Positions 46,894-55,886 are shown, counted from the stretch's first letter. The stretch is DNA of 63,829 bases from Alphaproteobacteria bacterium (GCA_018970445.1 JAGWWF010000022.1:1-63829), one strand, 5' to 3'. The notes: a model not told the origin generated them from the sequence alone. Program-made: numbers and translations.

Positions 46894-47652
46894 ATGGCCA
46901 CTCAGCCCCCCGCCAATCAGCTGCCGCTCTTCTACAACAGCCTTGCGCCGCTGTCGTCGCAGCTCCACCCCAGCCACGGCCTCAAGCCGCGCCCCGATCT
47001 GGGCTTCACCCGCGGCACCCACGCCATTCCGGTGACGGTGGATGAATTCCCGCTGGTGCAGCGCAATTATCCGATCGTGTTCGGCGTGGGCGAAAATCCC
47101 GCCCCGCTGGCGCTGGTGGGCCTGCAGGAAGGCGAAAATCTGTTCCTGGGCGCCGATGACCAGTGGGAAGCCGGTGCCTATGTGCCCGCCTTCGTGCGCC
47201 GTTATCCGTTCATGCTGGCCCGCCTCACCCCGGACGCCCAGGAATTGTCGCTGTGCTTTGACGACAGCGCCGGCATCGTGGTCGAAAATGATGGCACGCC
47301 GCTGTTCGCCGGCACCGATCCGTCGGACATCACCAAGGCCGTGCTGCAGTTCTGCGAACAGTTCGAACAGGCGGTGATGCGCACCCGTGGCTTCATGGAC
47401 GAACTGGCCAAGCTGGACCTGCTGATGGATGGCGAAGTCTCCATCCAGCGCGACGGCCTCGACCAGCCGGCGGTGTATCGCGGTTTCCGCATGGTGGACG
47501 AGCAGAAGCTGCAGAACCTGCGCGGCGATCAGGCCCGCAAGATGGTGCAATCGGGCATGATGGGCCTGGTCTATGCCCATCTGTTCAGCCTGTCGCTGAT
47601 CAGCCCGCTGTTTGAACGCCAGTTCGCCGCCACCACTGCCAAGGCAGCCTGA
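46894..47652 (+). CDS. SapC family protein
   Basis: A 252-residue SapC-family protein. Characteristic parts are HAIPVTVDEFPLVQRNYPIV, VPAFVRRYPFMLA and LCFDDSAGIVVENDGTPLF, the conserved family core. The name derives from a Campylobacter S-layer-related protein; in sphingomonads such genes often lie near TonB receptors and tryptophan halogenases (general knowledge), though not here. No signal peptide, so probably cytoplasmic. A strong bidirectional terminator follows the stop. Confidence 0.9.
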   Translation: MATQPPANQLPLFYNSLAPLSSQLHPSHGLKPRPDLGFTRGTHAIPVTVDEFPLVQRNYPIVFGVGENPAPLALVGLQEGENLFLGADDQWEAGAYVPAFVRRYPFMLARLTPDAQELSLCFDDSAGIVVENDGTPLFAGTDPSDITKAVLQFCEQFEQAVMRTRGFMDELAKLDLLMDGEVSIQRDGLDQPAVYRGFRMVDEQKLQNLRGDQARKMVQSGMMGLVYAHLFSLSLISPLFERQFAATTAKAA

Positions 47653-47661
47653 ACCGGCACG

Positions 47662-47701
47662 AAAAAAGGGGGCGGGTGCCACTGGCGCCCGCCCCCTTTT
47701 T
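47662..47701. terminator. Bidirectional intrinsic terminator
   Basis: AAAAAAGGGGGCGGGTGCC pairs with GGCGCCCGCCCCCTTTTTT around an ACT loop, with one G-T wobble. The A and T runs flank the stem, so it can stop transcription from SapC (plus) and from the convergent secreted-protein operon (minus). Confidence 0.9.
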
Positions 47702-47723
47702 CATGCCCGAACGGGCCGGCGGA

Positions 47724-48329
47724 TCACTTGGCCGGCAGGCGCACGCTGGCCATGATGGCGCGGGCGCTGGTGATGCCGGCATCGAAATAATGCAGCGTCG
47801 GCGCTTCGAAGCTGATCAGCCACAATTTGCCGCCCACCATGGCGGCCACGGCTTCACCCTTGCGGGCCACATCTTCACCCTGCTTGCTGAAGCTGTAGGT
47901 GAAGCGAACGCCGCTGGCCCCGCCAATGCTGGCCGGCTCGATGCTGTCCACGCTGAACAGGCCGCTGTTCTCGGCAATGCGATAACTTTGTTCGAACAGG
48001 GCCGGAATGTCGGTGGGCAGCATGTCGGCGCGCACCTTGGGCAGCGGCCGGTTCTTCCGGTCCACTTCGCGGAACAGGGTGGCACCGTTGATCAGGCCGC
48101 CATAAAAACTCAGCCGGTTCAGCACATCGCCATCCAGCGTCCAGCTTTCGGCCAGCGGGCCGGGGCGGGCACCCAGCTTGTTCCATTCCCGATCCGCCGT
48201 CACCATCATCGCCGATTTGGCAACCGCCACCGACACATTGGGCACGATCAGCCGGTTGGCGGCCAGGGCCGGCGTGGCGACGGCCAGGGTGGCGGCCAGC
48301 GTGGCAGAGATCAGCAGGGAACGGATCAT
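47724..48329 (-). CDS. Secreted protein of unknown function
   Basis: A 201-residue protein with a signal peptide (SLLISATLAATLAVATPALA). The mature part has no enzyme motif; LFREVDRKNRPLPKVRADML and GVRFTYSFSKQGED are notable. It ends at the shared terminator. The ATG overlaps the M48 protease stop (ATGA), so the three genes 47724-50291 form one operon. The presence of an exported M48 protease directly upstream suggests an envelope role (inference). I do not recognise the family. Confidence 0.75.
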   Translation of the reverse strand: MIRSLLISATLAATLAVATPALAANRLIVPNVSVAVAKSAMMVTADREWNKLGARPGPLAESWTLDGDVLNRLSFYGGLINGATLFREVDRKNRPLPKVRADMLPTDIPALFEQSYRIAENSGLFSVDSIEPASIGGASGVRFTYSFSKQGEDVARKGEAVAAMVGGKLWLISFEAPTLHYFDAGITSARAIMASVRLPAK

Positions 48330-49525
48330 GTGGTTGGTCCTGTCGCGGTTTTGGGAGGAAGTCCGGCCATCATGCGCAACATGGCGGCATCGTTGGCATC
48401 GGGCCGCAGATCGAGATAGGCCTTGAGCATGGCCTGGCCTTCGGCCTGCTGGCCCTGGCGCAGCAGGGCAAGGCCCAGGCCGCGGCGGGTTTCGGGATCA
48501 TCATGGCCCTTGGCCAGCGCCTCGCGATAGAAGCCGGCGGCCTGCGCCATGTCGCCGGCCTGGCCGCGCAGCCGATACAGATCGCCGCGCGCCGCCAGCA
48601 GGGCGCCGGTCCAGCCTTCGGTCCGGGCGAAATCGGCCAGCAGCCACTCGGTGCCGCCAAAATCGTTCAGCTTCAGCTGGTCATCCAGAAAGCGGGCATA
48701 CCAGGGGCCCAGGCCGGCGCGGTGGCTGGCGGTGCTGGCGTCTGCGGTGTCGCCGGCCTGGCGGGCCAGCGCGCGCAGATAGGTCATGCGTTCGGCGCTG
48801 GCGGGATGGGTGGCAAAAAAGCCGGAACGGCGCCCGCCCCTGGCCTTCTGGCCGCGCGCCACCCGGCCGGCATCCTCTTCGGCGATCAGCCGTTCCCACA
48901 CATCGGCAAACGCCCCGGTGCGGTATCCGCCCTGCATCACGAAACTGAAGCCGTTCAGATCGGCCTCTTTTTCCTGGGCCTGATTGTAGAGGAAAAAGCC
49001 CTGCAGCGCGCCCAGCGACAGCGCCAGCCCGGCAATCGGAATGAACGAGGCCCAGATGGCGGCATCGGTGGCAGCGCGGGCCTGCTTGAAGCCGGCCAGG
49101 CTGTGCCGGCGTTCATAATGGGCAAATTCATGGCCCAGCACGGCGGCCAGCTCGGCTTCGGTGCGCATGCGCAAGAGCGCGCCCGACCACAGCTGCATCA
49201 TGCCATTGGGCGACATGGAGGCGTTGAAGGCCGGCACCCGCATGATGTAGAGCCGCACCGCGCCACAGCGTTCGGCACCCACCGTCCTGCACAGCACGCC
49301 GCGCACATAATCGTTCAGCGGCTTGTCGGTGATCAGGAAGCGCGAATCCTTCAGCACCGCCTCATCATCGCTGGACATCATCCACAGGCCGCGTTCGTCG
49401 CGGTCCTGCGGTTGCAGGGCACCGCCCCAGGCCGGGATCGGCGGCGCGGTCTGGCCAGCGGCCGCGGTGGCCACCAGCGTGGTGGCCAGCAGCGCGCGGC
49501 GGGCGAAGGATGTGATGCGGCGCAT
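48326..49525 (-). CDS. Exported M48 metalloprotease with TPR-like C-terminus
   Basis: About 399 residues. A signal-like start (RRALLATTLVATAAAGQTA) places it in the periplasm. The M48 zinc site reads AAVLGHEFAHYERRHSL (HExxH), with the third ligand Glu in AQEKEADLNGFSF. A short hydrophobic stretch follows the zinc motif (ASFIPIAGLALSLGALQGFF). The last 100 residues form helical repeats (AAGFYREALAKGHDDPETR), as in BepA/LoiP-type envelope quality-control proteases. The ATG at 49525 was chosen over a GTG one codon upstream. Middle gene of the operon. Confidence 0.88.
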   Translation of the reverse strand: MRRITSFARRALLATTLVATAAAGQTAPPIPAWGGALQPQDRDERGLWMMSSDDEAVLKDSRFLITDKPLNDYVRGVLCRTVGAERCGAVRLYIMRVPAFNASMSPNGMMQLWSGALLRMRTEAELAAVLGHEFAHYERRHSLAGFKQARAATDAAIWASFIPIAGLALSLGALQGFFLYNQAQEKEADLNGFSFVMQGGYRTGAFADVWERLIAEEDAGRVARGQKARGGRRSGFFATHPASAERMTYLRALARQAGDTADASTASHRAGLGPWYARFLDDQLKLNDFGGTEWLLADFARTEGWTGALLAARGDLYRLRGQAGDMAQAAGFYREALAKGHDDPETRRGLGLALLRQGQQAEGQAMLKAYLDLRPDANDAAMLRMMAGLPPKTATGPTT

Positions 49526-49544
49526 CACCGGTGCGACGGGCGGC

Positions 49545-50291
49545 TTATTTCGCGGTGGCGGCAGGGGCCGGCGCCGTGCCGGGGAAATTGGCCAGCAGCT
49601 GGCCCACCCGCTTCACGGCGCCATCGGCTTCGCGCACGTCGCCGCCCATTTGCGGATCGGCATTGAGCCAGACCAGATCGCCGGTCTTCAGATCGACAAG
49701 GCCGGCATAGCCAACATGCACGCCCGGCGCGATCGCCACGCCGAAGAGGCCGGCCATCAGCAGCTGCGCCGCCTTGCGCCCGGCCGAGCCATAGGCATCT
49801 TCGGAAAACAGGAACAGCGCATAATCGGCATCGGCCGCACCCGGCATGCGGGCGATATCCTTGCCCAGCGTGTAATCGAACACGCCCGGCCGCTTCTTGG
49901 TGGGCAGGCGGTTGCCCAGGAAGAACTGGAATTCCATCACCGCCTTGGCCACCACCGGGAACAGGGCGCGATACTGGCTGGCAATGGCGGCACCGGCTTC
50001 GTCGCCGGCCGGCGTTTCGGCCAGCTTCACCCCCATGGTGCCCAGTTGCTGGCGCACCTGGCCATCGATCAGGCCACGCGCGGTTGCGGTCCATTCGGCA
50101 TTGGGCTCGAACAGGCCGCCGGTGGACATGGAACCAACCTTGATGTTGGGCTGGATGATCATGATCCGGGTCTGGCCCGGCACGATCTTCACCCCGTCAC
50201 GCACCCGCGCCACTTCCTGCGCGGCCGCCGGCAGCGCGGCGCTGGCAAGGCCCATCACCGCAATCGCTGCGGCAACCAGAATACGAATCAT
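49545..50291 (-). CDS. Secreted protein of unknown function, operon with M48 protease
   Basis: A 248-residue protein with a clear signal peptide (IRILVAAAIAVMGLASAALP). The mature part includes RIMIIQPNIKVGSMSTGGLF, ADYALFLFSEDAYGSAGRKA and VGYAGLVDLKTGDLVWLNAD, the last resembling lipoproteins that build oligomeric envelope structures (CsgG-like or GNA1162-like), but I cannot assign it. AAGGGG precedes the ATG. First gene of the operon with the M48 protease. Confidence 0.75.
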   Translation of the reverse strand: MIRILVAAAIAVMGLASAALPAAAQEVARVRDGVKIVPGQTRIMIIQPNIKVGSMSTGGLFEPNAEWTATARGLIDGQVRQQLGTMGVKLAETPAGDEAGAAIASQYRALFPVVAKAVMEFQFFLGNRLPTKKRPGVFDYTLGKDIARMPGAADADYALFLFSEDAYGSAGRKAAQLLMAGLFGVAIAPGVHVGYAGLVDLKTGDLVWLNADPQMGGDVREADGAVKRVGQLLANFPGTAPAPAATAK

Positions 50292-50400
50292 CAGCGACCA
50301 CCCCTTGCCTTGTCATTCAGCGGTTGCGACAGGACATGGCCAACAATCAGGCCCATCGCAAGGAAAAAACAAAGCCTTGCCGGCGGCCACGTTCCGCCGT

Positions 50401-50730
50401 TCAGGCGACGATCAGCGCGCCATGATCGTCGCAATGGCCGTCATGCACATGGTGCAGCCGGCCATCGACAAGGAAGTCGACATGGTCGCCGTGCGGCACC
50501 GCTTCATGGCCGCAACCGGGGCCATGAACATGGCCGCAGGCGGTGCCGGTGGTGCAGCCATCGGGATTGGCCGCGCTCACTGCGATCACATGTTCATCGA
50601 CATGATCGCCATGGACATGATGCAGATGGCCATCGTGCAGATAATCGACATGGCCATCATGCTGGACGGCGACATGGCCGCAGCCGGGGCCATGCTGGTG
50701 GGTGTGATCGGGGTGGGAATGGCAGGCCAT
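50401..50730 (-). CDS. His-rich metal-binding protein with internal duplication
   Basis: A 109-residue cytoplasmic protein with about 25 His and 6 Cys and no signal peptide. It is an internal duplication: HGPGCGHVAVQHDGHVDYL in the first half matches HGPGCGHEAVPHGDHVDFL in the second, each followed by a DGxLHHVH unit. The composition points to binding several zinc (or nickel/copper) ions. AAGGAG precedes the ATG. It is divergent from a zinc-receptor-like TonB gene, and a Zur-like box lies between, so a zinc store or chaperone made under zinc limitation is likely (inference). Confidence 0.82.
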   Translation of the reverse strand: MACHSHPDHTHQHGPGCGHVAVQHDGHVDYLHDGHLHHVHGDHVDEHVIAVSAANPDGCTTGTACGHVHGPGCGHEAVPHGDHVDFLVDGRLHHVHDGHCDDHGALIVA

Positions 50731-50849
50731 GAACGGGCTCCTTCATGCAGGGCCGGCGGCAGCGGGCGACGGCCACCACCCTCCTGCCGTTTTCAAGAGG
50801 GTTGAGCCAATGAAGAGGCGGCAATGAGACGTTATCGCCTGACTTGACG

Positions 50850-50864
50850 TGATATAAAGTAACA
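50850..50864. promoter_or_regulatory. Candidate Zur box in divergent promoter
   Basis: TGATATAAAGTAACA matches the proteobacterial Zur-type consensus TGTTATAATATAACA at 12 of 15 positions (consensus from memory). It directly follows a TTGACG -35 (50844-50849) facing the receptor gene and so would overlap the promoter spacer, as expected for a repressor. It is about 50 bp from the receptor ATG and 120 bp from the His-rich gene. Confidence 0.55.
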
Positions 50865-50913
50865 TCTTATGGGGCGCATCATTCACCCCCCCTTGCTGCA
50901 AGGACATTGACCC

Positions 50914-53016
50914 ATGACCAGACCGCACGCGCTGTTTGCCCTGCTGCTGATGTCTGCCGCCCCGGTGTTCGCCGCCGAAGACCAGAGCGACCGCCAGCAT
51001 GGCGAGCAGGATCCCGAAATCATCGTCACCGCGCCCTATGCCCGCGACAAGCGGCTGGTGGCGACCGCCATTTCGGTGCTGTCCGGCACCGAGCTGCAGC
51101 GCCAGACGCGGTCCAGCATCGGTGAAACCCTGGCCCGCCAGCCGGGGGTGACCAGCAGCTTCTTCGGCCCCAACGCCTCCCGCCCGATCCTGCGCGGCTT
51201 GGACAATGAACGGGTGCGCGTGCTCACCGATGGCATCGGCAGCTTCGATGTGTCGAACACGTCGGTCGATCATGCCGTTGCGGTCAACCCGCTGCTGGCC
51301 GATCGCGTGGAGATCGTGCGCGGGCCGGCGGCGCTGCTCTATGGTTCGGGGGCGATCGGCGGCGTCGTCAACATGCGCGATCTGCGCATCCCGCGCGAGG
51401 TGCCCGACAGCGCGGTGCATGTCGACGCCGCAGCCGGTGTGGCCAGCGCGGCCGATGAACGCAATGTTGCGGCCAGCCTGAATGCCCGGCTGGGGGGCGG
51501 CTTTGTTGCCCATGTCGATGCCAGCATCTTCGGATCGGGCGATTATCGCACCGGCGGCTTCATCTTTGGCCGCGAACTGCGCGAAGAGGCCGCCGAAGCG
51601 GGCGGCGAGGTGGCCGAGGAGGCCAGGGCGCGCGGCCGGGTGGAGAACACCGCCGCACGCACCTGGGATGTGGGCGGCGGCATCGCCTGGATCGGCCAGG
51701 ATGGCGCCAGCCTGGGTGTGGCGGTGAGCCATCTGGCCAACCGCTATGGCATCCCCAACACGCTGGAGATCGAGCATCACGACGAGGATCATCATGACGA
51801 CCATCACGACGATCACGATGATCATGCCGGCCATGCCCACGAGGACATCACGCTGGACATGCGGCAGACCCGCGTGGATGTGCGCGGCAGCCTGCCGCTG
51901 GGCGGCGCGTTCAAGCAGCTGAACGTGCGCGGCGGCTGGGCCGATTATCGCCACGACGAGATCGAGGACACTGGCGAGATCGGCACCAGCTTCTTCAACC
52001 GCAGCTGGGAAGGCCGCATCGAGCTGGTGCAGGAAACGCGCGGCGGCTGGCAGGGCGCCAGTGGCGTGCAGATGTTCAGCCGCAATTTCCGCGCCGTGGG
52101 CGAAGAAGCCTATATCCCCGCCAACGAAACCCGCCAGATCGGCCTGTTCACGCTGCAGGAGCTGGATCTGGGCCGGGTGCGGCTGGAAGGCGGTGCCCGC
52201 TATGAGCATGCCAATGTGAAATCGGCCATCGTCGGCCGCGAACGCCGCTTTGATTCGGTGTCGCTGTCAGCCGGTGGCTCGCTCGATCTGGGCCGCGGGT
52301 TCCGCCTGGCCGCCAGCCTGGCCCGCACCGAACGCGCGCCATCGGCCGAGGAATTGTTCGCCAACGGCGCCCATGCCGCCACCCGCGCCTTCGAGATCGG
52401 CAATGCCGATTTCCGCACCGAACGCCAGCTGGGTGCCGAGGCCGTGCTGCGCGGCCGCGGCACCGGCTGGCGCATCGAGCTGTCGGCCTTTCTGAACCGG
52501 TTCGACAATTATATCTTCCTGTCGCCCACCGGTGCCGAGGAAGATGATCTGCCGGTGTTCCGCTATGCCCAGGCCGATGCGCGCTTCTATGGCTTTGAAA
52601 TCGAAGGGTCGCTGAAGGTCGTGCAACTGGGCCAGACCCGCATCGATGTGACCAGCATGGTGGATTATACCCGCGCCAGCATCCTGCGTGGCGGCGGCGC
52701 CGTGCCGCGCATCCCGCCGCTGCGCAGCATCGTCGGCATCGAGGCCGGCAGCGCCGCCGGCATCGGCGGCCGGCTGGAGGTGGAGCATGTGACGCGGCAG
52801 GACCGCATCGCCGGCTTTGAAACCCAAACGCCGGCCTTCACCATGGTCAACGCCAGCCTGAACTGGCAACCGTTCGGGCCCGACAGCGCCACCAGCGTGA
52901 TCGTGCAGGCCAACAACATCTTCGATGTCGAAGCCCGCCGCCACAGCAGCTTCCTGAAAGATGTCGCGCCGCTGTTCGGGCGGGATCTGCGCCTGTCGAT
53001 CCGCACCGCCTTCTGA
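50914..53016 (+). CDS. znuD: ZnuD-like TonB-dependent zinc receptor
   Basis: A 700-residue outer-membrane receptor. Signal peptide (HALFALLLMSAAPVFA), then EIIVTAPYARDKRLVATAIS as the TonB-box/plug start, RPILRGLDNERVRVLTDGIG, and EIVRGPAALLYGSGAIGGVV. At about residues 287-311 an external-loop segment is extremely rich in His and Asp (HHDEDHHDDHHDDHDDHAGH), the hallmark of ZnuD zinc receptors. The C-terminus LFGRDLRLSIRTAF ends in Phe. Its position beside a His-rich protein and a Zur-like box supports zinc uptake. The symbol is by analogy with Neisseria ZnuD. Confidence 0.85.
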   Translation: MTRPHALFALLLMSAAPVFAAEDQSDRQHGEQDPEIIVTAPYARDKRLVATAISVLSGTELQRQTRSSIGETLARQPGVTSSFFGPNASRPILRGLDNERVRVLTDGIGSFDVSNTSVDHAVAVNPLLADRVEIVRGPAALLYGSGAIGGVVNMRDLRIPREVPDSAVHVDAAAGVASAADERNVAASLNARLGGGFVAHVDASIFGSGDYRTGGFIFGRELREEAAEAGGEVAEEARARGRVENTAARTWDVGGGIAWIGQDGASLGVAVSHLANRYGIPNTLEIEHHDEDHHDDHHDDHDDHAGHAHEDITLDMRQTRVDVRGSLPLGGAFKQLNVRGGWADYRHDEIEDTGEIGTSFFNRSWEGRIELVQETRGGWQGASGVQMFSRNFRAVGEEAYIPANETRQIGLFTLQELDLGRVRLEGGARYEHANVKSAIVGRERRFDSVSLSAGGSLDLGRGFRLAASLARTERAPSAEELFANGAHAATRAFEIGNADFRTERQLGAEAVLRGRGTGWRIELSAFLNRFDNYIFLSPTGAEEDDLPVFRYAQADARFYGFEIEGSLKVVQLGQTRIDVTSMVDYTRASILRGGGAVPRIPPLRSIVGIEAGSAAGIGGRLEVEHVTRQDRIAGFETQTPAFTMVNASLNWQPFGPDSATSVIVQANNIFDVEARRHSSFLKDVAPLFGRDLRLSIRTAF

Positions 53017-53158
53017 TCGGCGAAAATCCTGCCCGCCACCCTTGAAAAGCGGCGGGCCATGCCCAGATCATGGGGGCGGCGGCCCGGTCTTCCCCCCCTC
53101 GGCCCGGTTGCCCGTGGCACTGCCTGCCACGCCCCGATGGGCATACAGCCCAGACCCT

Positions 53159-53195
53159 GGCCGCGCCGGCCTCCCCCCAGCCGGCGCGGCCCTTT
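53159..53195 (+). terminator. Intrinsic terminator after the zinc receptor gene
   Basis: GGCCGCGCCGGC (53159-53170) pairs perfectly with GCCGGCGCGGCC (53180-53191) across a 9-nt loop, followed by CTTTCG. It lies between the convergent receptor and amidohydrolase genes. The 183-bp gap has no ORF. Confidence 0.65.
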
Positions 53196-53199
53196 CGTC

Positions 53200-54075
53200 T
53201 CATTCGGCCGCCATCGCCCAGCCCGGTTGCCCGGCCAGCGGCTGCCAGTTGGCGACCAGCTGCTGCACCAGGCCGGCCAGGGCCGCGCGCAGCCGCACGG
53301 CCCCGGCGGTGAGGATCAGCCGCTGCGCATCCAGATAAAGGCTGCGGCACAGCTCGATCTGCACGGCGTGGATGCCGGTGGCGGGCCGGCCATGATGCTG
53401 GGTGGTATGGCCGCCGGCATAGGGATGGTTGCGCGCCACCCGCCAGCCGGCGCGGCGAAAATGATCCTCGATCGCGGCCATGATGGCGGGGCTGGCGCTC
53501 TGGCCATGGCAATCGCCCAGCACGATCTGTGGCGGGCGGGGGCCCTGCGGCTGCGGCATGGAATGGATGTCGATCAGCAGCGCCGCACCATGCGCCGCGC
53601 GCGCCGCCAGCAGCTGGCCGGCGATCAGCGCGTGCCACGGCCGGTGGTAGCTGGCCAGCCGCTGTTCGGCTTCGGCAGCGGCCAGCCGGCGGGCATAGAT
53701 TTCCTGCCCCTGCGCCGCCAGCCGCGGGATCACGCCCAGGCCGGCCGCGACGCGCGGGCCTGGTGTGGCCGGCACGCCCAGCGGGCCATCGAACAGGGCG
53801 AGATCAAGTTCGTCTTCGGCGCGGTTGAGATCGAGCCAGCTGCGGGCATGGGTGGCAGCCAGCACCGGCACGCCGGCAATGCCGTCCAGCAGCGCGTCCA
53901 CCAGCCCGTCCTCGGCCCGCCGCAGATCGGCCAGCGGCAACCGGGAGGCGGCCAGGAAGCTGGCAGGATAATGGCGCCCGCTGTGTGGTGAGGTGATGAA
54001 CAGCGGCCAGCGGCCATCGATGTCGCCGGTCAGGCGCCAGGGCGGCGGGCTATGGGTGCGCAGGGCCATTGCCAT
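53200..54075 (-). CDS. N-formylglutamate amidohydrolase family protein
   Basis: About 291 residues of the FGase family (HutG-like), which hydrolyses N-formyl-L-glutamate to glutamate and formate in histidine breakdown, or related N-acyl amino acids. Motifs: LFITSPHSGRHYP near the start, LDLNRAEDELD, LLIDIHSMPQPQGPRPPQ, and HAVQIELCRSLYLD, which hold the zinc ligands and substrate Arg. The ATG at 54075 was chosen; the longer frame lacks a ribosome site and approaches the tRNA gene. No other hut genes are nearby. Confidence 0.87.
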   Translation of the reverse strand: MAMALRTHSPPPWRLTGDIDGRWPLFITSPHSGRHYPASFLAASRLPLADLRRAEDGLVDALLDGIAGVPVLAATHARSWLDLNRAEDELDLALFDGPLGVPATPGPRVAAGLGVIPRLAAQGQEIYARRLAAAEAEQRLASYHRPWHALIAGQLLAARAAHGAALLIDIHSMPQPQGPRPPQIVLGDCHGQSASPAIMAAIEDHFRRAGWRVARNHPYAGGHTTQHHGRPATGIHAVQIELCRSLYLDAQRLILTAGAVRLRAALAGLVQQLVANWQPLAGQPGWAMAAE

Positions 54076-54184
54076 CCTGCTATGCCCAAAGCCGGGCCAG
54101 GGCAACGCCGGGCGTTTGACGCAGGGCGCGGGCGCAAACGGGCTTGCCAAGCCCGGCATCTGCCACTAACACGCGCTCTCCCGT

Positions 54185-54259
54185 GGACGCGTAGCTCAGT
54201 GGTAGAGCACTGTGTTGACATCGCAGGGGTCGCAGGTTCAATCCCTGCCGCGTCCACCA
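54185..54259 (+). tRNA. tRNA-Val (GAC)
   Basis: A complete 75-nt cloverleaf with encoded CCA. Acceptor GGACGCG pairs with CGCGTCC; D-stem GCTC/GAGC; anticodon stem CTGTG/CGCAG (one G-T) with loop TTGACAT, so the anticodon is GAC; T-stem GCAGG/CCTGC with loop TTCAATC. Discriminator base A. Confidence 0.97.
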
Positions 54260-54354
54260 TTTTGCCAGCTCGGCACCTTCCTCTGGCCGCAGATGATCGG
54301 CTGGGCGTTGCAGACCGCTTCCCCTGTCGCCGGGCTTGGCCTATGGCCGGCACC

Positions 54355-55089
54355 ATGAACGGACCCGCCCGACTTGCCCACAATGGCGCGATGCTTGCCC
54401 ATCGCTTCCGGCCCGGTCGTGGCCCGCTGATCGTGTTTCTGCCCGGCTACATGAGCGACATGACCGGCACCAAGGCGGTGGCGCTGGCCGATTGGACGAA
54501 GGGTGCGGGCCAGGCCTGGCTGCGCCTTGACTATAGCGGCTGCGGGGCCAGCAGCGGCGATTTCCTGGATGGCAGCATCGGCCGCTGGACGGATGATGTG
54601 CTGGCGCTGATCGATCATGTCTGGCCCACCGGCCCGGTGGTGCTGGTGGGATCATCGATCGGCGGCTGGATCGCGCTGCTGGCCGGCTTGCGCCTCAGGG
54701 ATCGGCTGGCCGGGCTGGTGGGGGTGGCCGCCGCGCCCGATTTCACCAGCTGGGGCCTGAAGATCGGCGAGGCCGATCGCCATCGCCTGGCCGAAGACGG
54801 GTTTTTCACCCGTCCGTCCGATTATGGCGAACCCTATCGCTATTCGCGCGCGCTGATCGATGATGCGCCCCGGCATCTGCTGCTGGATGGCCAGATCGGC
54901 ATCAAGGCGCCGGTGCGGCTGCTGCATGGCATGGCCGATACGGCGGTGCCGTGGCGGCTGTCGCTCGACATCGCGGCGCGCATCATTGGCGATGATGTTC
55001 AGGTGCGGCTCATCAAGGATGGCGATCATCGCCTCAGCCGCGAGGCGGATCTTGCGGCGCTGATCGCCACCATCGGGGATCTGGTGTGA
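54355..55089 (+). CDS. Alpha/beta hydrolase
   Basis: About 244 residues (ATG 54355; ATG 54343 is an alternative). Nucleophile elbow VLVGSSIGGWIAL, oxyanion region FLPGYMSDMTGTKA, acid in LLHGMADTAVPW and catalytic His in KDGDHRLS. The pattern resembles ABHD10-type or palmitoyl-thioesterase-like hydrolases. No signal peptide. It begins a plus-strand chain with 4-bp overlap to the TPR gene, running on through a thioesterase into the glyoxalase genes. Confidence 0.85.
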   Translation: MNGPARLAHNGAMLAHRFRPGRGPLIVFLPGYMSDMTGTKAVALADWTKGAGQAWLRLDYSGCGASSGDFLDGSIGRWTDDVLALIDHVWPTGPVVLVGSSIGGWIALLAGLRLRDRLAGLVGVAAAPDFTSWGLKIGEADRHRLAEDGFFTRPSDYGEPYRYSRALIDDAPRHLLLDGQIGIKAPVRLLHGMADTAVPWRLSLDIAARIIGDDVQVRLIKDGDHRLSREADLAALIATIGDLV

Positions 55090-55886
55090 AACCCTGGCCT
55101 GCCCTGTTGCTGCTGGCCGCTGCCCCGGTGCAGGCGGCGCCATCGGACCCCACCCGCTATGCCGCCTGCATCCAGCTGGCCGGCAAGGATCCGGCGCGGG
55201 CGTTGCAGATGGCGCATGGCTGGCGGCTGGAAGGCGGCGGCGTGGCGGCGCGCCATTGCCTGGCCGTGGCCCAGATGCGCGCCGGCCACCATGGTGCCGC
55301 GCTGCAAAGTTACGAGGCCGCCGGCCTGGCCAGCGAGGCAGCGCGCGACAGCCAGACGGTGCCATTGTGGCGGCAGGCCGCCGAAGCTGCCATGATCGCC
55401 GGCCGGCCCGCCGATGCGCTGCGCTTCCTGGATCACGCGCTGGCGCGGGCGGCGGGCAGCGAATTGTCACCCCGCGCCGAGGCCGACCTGCTTGCGCTGC
55501 GGGCCGAGGTGCAGGTGGAACTGGGCCGGCCGGCCCCGGCGCTGGCCGATCTGGCCCGCGCCACCAGCCTGTCCCCGGATTTCTTCATGGCCTGGCTGCT
55601 CAAGGCAACACTGGCGCGGCGCGGCGGCGATCTGGCGACGGCCGAGGCCGCGCTGGTGAAGGCCGCCGATCTGGCGCCGCAATCGCCCGATGTGGAACTG
55701 GAAGCCGGCAATCTGGCCGCCGCCAAGGGCAACATGACGCTGGCGCGCCAGGCCTGGGAAGCCGCCGCGGCCGACGGGCTGGGCACGCCGGCCGGCCAGG
55801 CCGCATCGGCGGCACTGGGCCGCATCGCGCCCGTCCTGCCGGAAAAGCCGCTGACGGGGGAGCGCATGCCTGCTACACCGCGCTGA
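55086..55886 (+). CDS. Secreted TPR protein
   Basis: A 266-residue protein starting at a GTG that overlaps the hydrolase stop (GTGA). Signal peptide (KPWPALLLLAAAPVQAAPS), then helical TPR-like repeats: ALQSYEAAGLASEAAR, ADALRFLDHALARAAG, AEAALVKAADLAPQSPD and ARQAWEAAAADG. It probably scaffolds a periplasmic complex; no catalytic motif. The stop shares a base with the thioesterase start. Confidence 0.82.
   Translation: MKPWPALLLLAAAPVQAAPSDPTRYAACIQLAGKDPARALQMAHGWRLEGGGVAARHCLAVAQMRAGHHGAALQSYEAAGLASEAARDSQTVPLWRQAAEAAMIAGRPADALRFLDHALARAAGSELSPRAEADLLALRAEVQVELGRPAPALADLARATSLSPDFFMAWLLKATLARRGGDLATAEAALVKAADLAPQSPDVELEAGNLAAAKGNMTLARQAWEAAAADGLGTPAGQAASAALGRIAPVLPEKPLTGERMPATPR

Noticed and set aside
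51774-51846. His/Asp repeat in the zinc receptor as a DNA repeat or CRISPR-like element
   Set aside because: The repeated CAC/GAC codons are in frame within the receptor and encode a metal-binding loop.
54185-54259. tRNA-Val as an integration site for a genomic island
   Set aside because: No integrase, direct repeat of the tRNA 3' end, or mobile genes were seen near it.
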